DNA of 64,000 nt from the NCBI GenBank assembly GCA_964035575.1, contig OZ037857.1, positions 620,001 to 684,000 on the forward strand. The letters run 5' to 3'. Positions within the stretch are counted from its first letter, which is position 1. Each line of letters begins with the position of its first letter. Shown here in pieces: positions 62,854 through 64,000 of this stretch. A model generated the notes under the pieces. It was not told the origin of the DNA and made no database searches. It was given only the letters and a program-made list of their open reading frames with translations. The DNA is from Rhynchopus sp. YZ270_cl-10. Taxonomy: Eukaryota > Euglenozoa > Diplonemea > Diplonemida > Diplonemidae. The translations under genes were made by a program, and so were the position numbers.

Positions 62854-64000
62854 CTCCTCACTAAGTAATAATTCATCATAATCTATACGATCACATTCAA
62901 AATTTTCTGTTAATACCACAGACACACATCACGAAGAGATTTATCCCACAGTGTTGACACAACACAACACCCTCCCTACCCACCTTTTTTCTCACTCCCC
63001 AGGCCAATTCTTGTCCTGAGAGAACACCAATCGGTTGGGATGGGTGTGCCGAAGGCCTTGTGCATAAGGAGTTTCATCCCTTGTGAGTGTATGCGGTAGA
63101 GGCATCCCCACTCGGGAGGGGCTCAGGCCTTGGTGCACTGCATTACGAGAGTCATCTGTATGACGTGAGAGCCCCGGGCCAACTCCTTGAGCCCAATTAT
63201 TCTTTGGTGGGAGCACAGTGTGCGCAGCCTCAGCACGCATAGCTTGTGCTGGGGTCAAGGAATGTTTAAACGGCAGTTCGCCACTACCCGACGCAATACT
63301 GGGTGCCACTGTCGCTGCAGTGCGTGGATACCCGATCCTCCCTTTGTCACCCACGAACAGTTTTTTTGTGGGGATGTGTATAATGCTGGATGTGATGTTG
63401 TAATATCTGTCGCAACGCACCACCTCAGCATGCGATGTTGCTGTTTGGTGCATACAGTTGGACAAGTAACATTGGCGACCCCTCTCCTTCGACGTCGCAA
63501 CGTCCACAGCGTACGGGATGGTGTACCCCCCTCGTAGTCACCAGCAGGCGAGAGGTTGCTGGGGCGGGACCTCCTGAGGGTGTAGGCAAACTTGTGGTCC
63601 TCGATGTGGCAGTCCACAAGTGTGCGACCAATATTATTTGGTCGCCAATTTTTGTGGTCGCCAAGTTTCTTGTCCAACTGTACACTTCGTGACGGGTTTC
63701 GCCAAAAAACTGGAGGGTCTGAACATCATTACCATATATACCCGAGGATATGACAGACAGGAGACACACTACAACAGATCAGGCACGAGACGGAGAGGAA
63801 AGGGTTTTGAGAGGGGGGAAGAAGAAACAGAAGATGGGGGGAGAAGGGGGACTTAGTTTTTTTTTAAAAAAGCCGTTTGCTACCATTCTCGTTTCCAAAC
63901 CTTCGTTTTTTTATATTGTCCGTGGCGCCGTTCTTCCCTCCACCCTCTCTCCAAGAGGATGGCCATTTTTTTTGTCCCATTTTTTTCTCTCCCCACCCAC
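62854..64000. repeat. Mosaic duplication of two loci
   Basis: 62854-63359 copies 33598-34100 (3' third of the 482-residue gene and its downstream flank), and 63360-64000 copies about 40072-40712 (upstream region of the 114-residue gene). A few percent of bases differ. Part of the GGTCGACAAGTTATT stretch at 40351 is missing here. The junction sits at a short T-rich sequence. Confidence 0.9.
62992..63507 (-). pseudogene. Chimeric open frame at the mosaic duplication
   Basis: The upstream region of the 114-residue gene is joined to codons from about 358 of the 482-residue gene, leaving an open frame of 171 codons to the same stop. The ATG of the 114-residue gene is lost. The first ATGs come from what I read as untranslated sequence, so translation is doubtful. 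It may be a pseudogene or a new chimeric transcript. Confidence 0.6.

Overview
The window is eukaryotic nuclear DNA, most likely from a protist. Genes have spliceosomal introns (5' sites almost all GTATG, 3' sites mostly a pyrimidine run then CACAG), proteins are of eukaryotic type, and the intergenic DNA is full of homopolymers and nested transposons. Every host gene I can support lies on the minus strand, and most start codons sit 10-55 bases after a pyrimidine-rich tract ending in AG. One-directional gene clusters, possible trans-splice acceptors and transposon-filled introns together recall Euglenozoa, especially diplonemids. That placement is inference: no spliced-leader or rRNA gene is present to settle it.

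Region 1-15023 is a tandem array with a unit of 4544-4546 bp. Each full unit holds a secreted GH18 chitinase-like gene and a small P-loop kinase gene. Three full units are present, then a fourth that is cut off just upstream of its kinase. The only difference I found between units is the length of one G run (22, 20, 22 and 8).

Region 15-20 kb is mostly repeats. From 30214 down to 20320 lies a seven-exon gene for a 764-residue WD40 protein whose exon phases all agree; its 4.9-kb third intron is a stack of hAT-like elements. Next come an ALDH9-like aldehyde dehydrogenase (33115-31146), a coiled-coil protein (35182-33734), a 2H-phosphoesterase-like protein (35978-35310), a TTAA-flanked piggyBac-like element (36010-38959) and a small proline-rich protein (40070-39726).

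Region 40-59.8 kb is almost entirely mobile DNA: minisatellites, foldback elements, two LINE copies, a fossil fragment of a reverse-transcribing element, and a remarkable Russian-doll stack between 47.8 and 57.7 kb in which at least five hAT-like elements can each be delimited by perfect 8-bp target duplications. An HNH-nuclease-like gene with a coiled coil and a KG/RG-rich tail follows (61452-59834). The right end is a mosaic duplication joining pieces of the 482-residue coiled-coil gene and the upstream region of the 114-residue gene.

The most interesting signal outside genes is a dispersed hairpin family. At least a dozen sites, all in the same orientation and on the transcribed strand, share a two-helix stem-loop with compensatory base changes. 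They sit in intergenic regions, after stop codons, and close to 5' splice sites of the WD40 gene.
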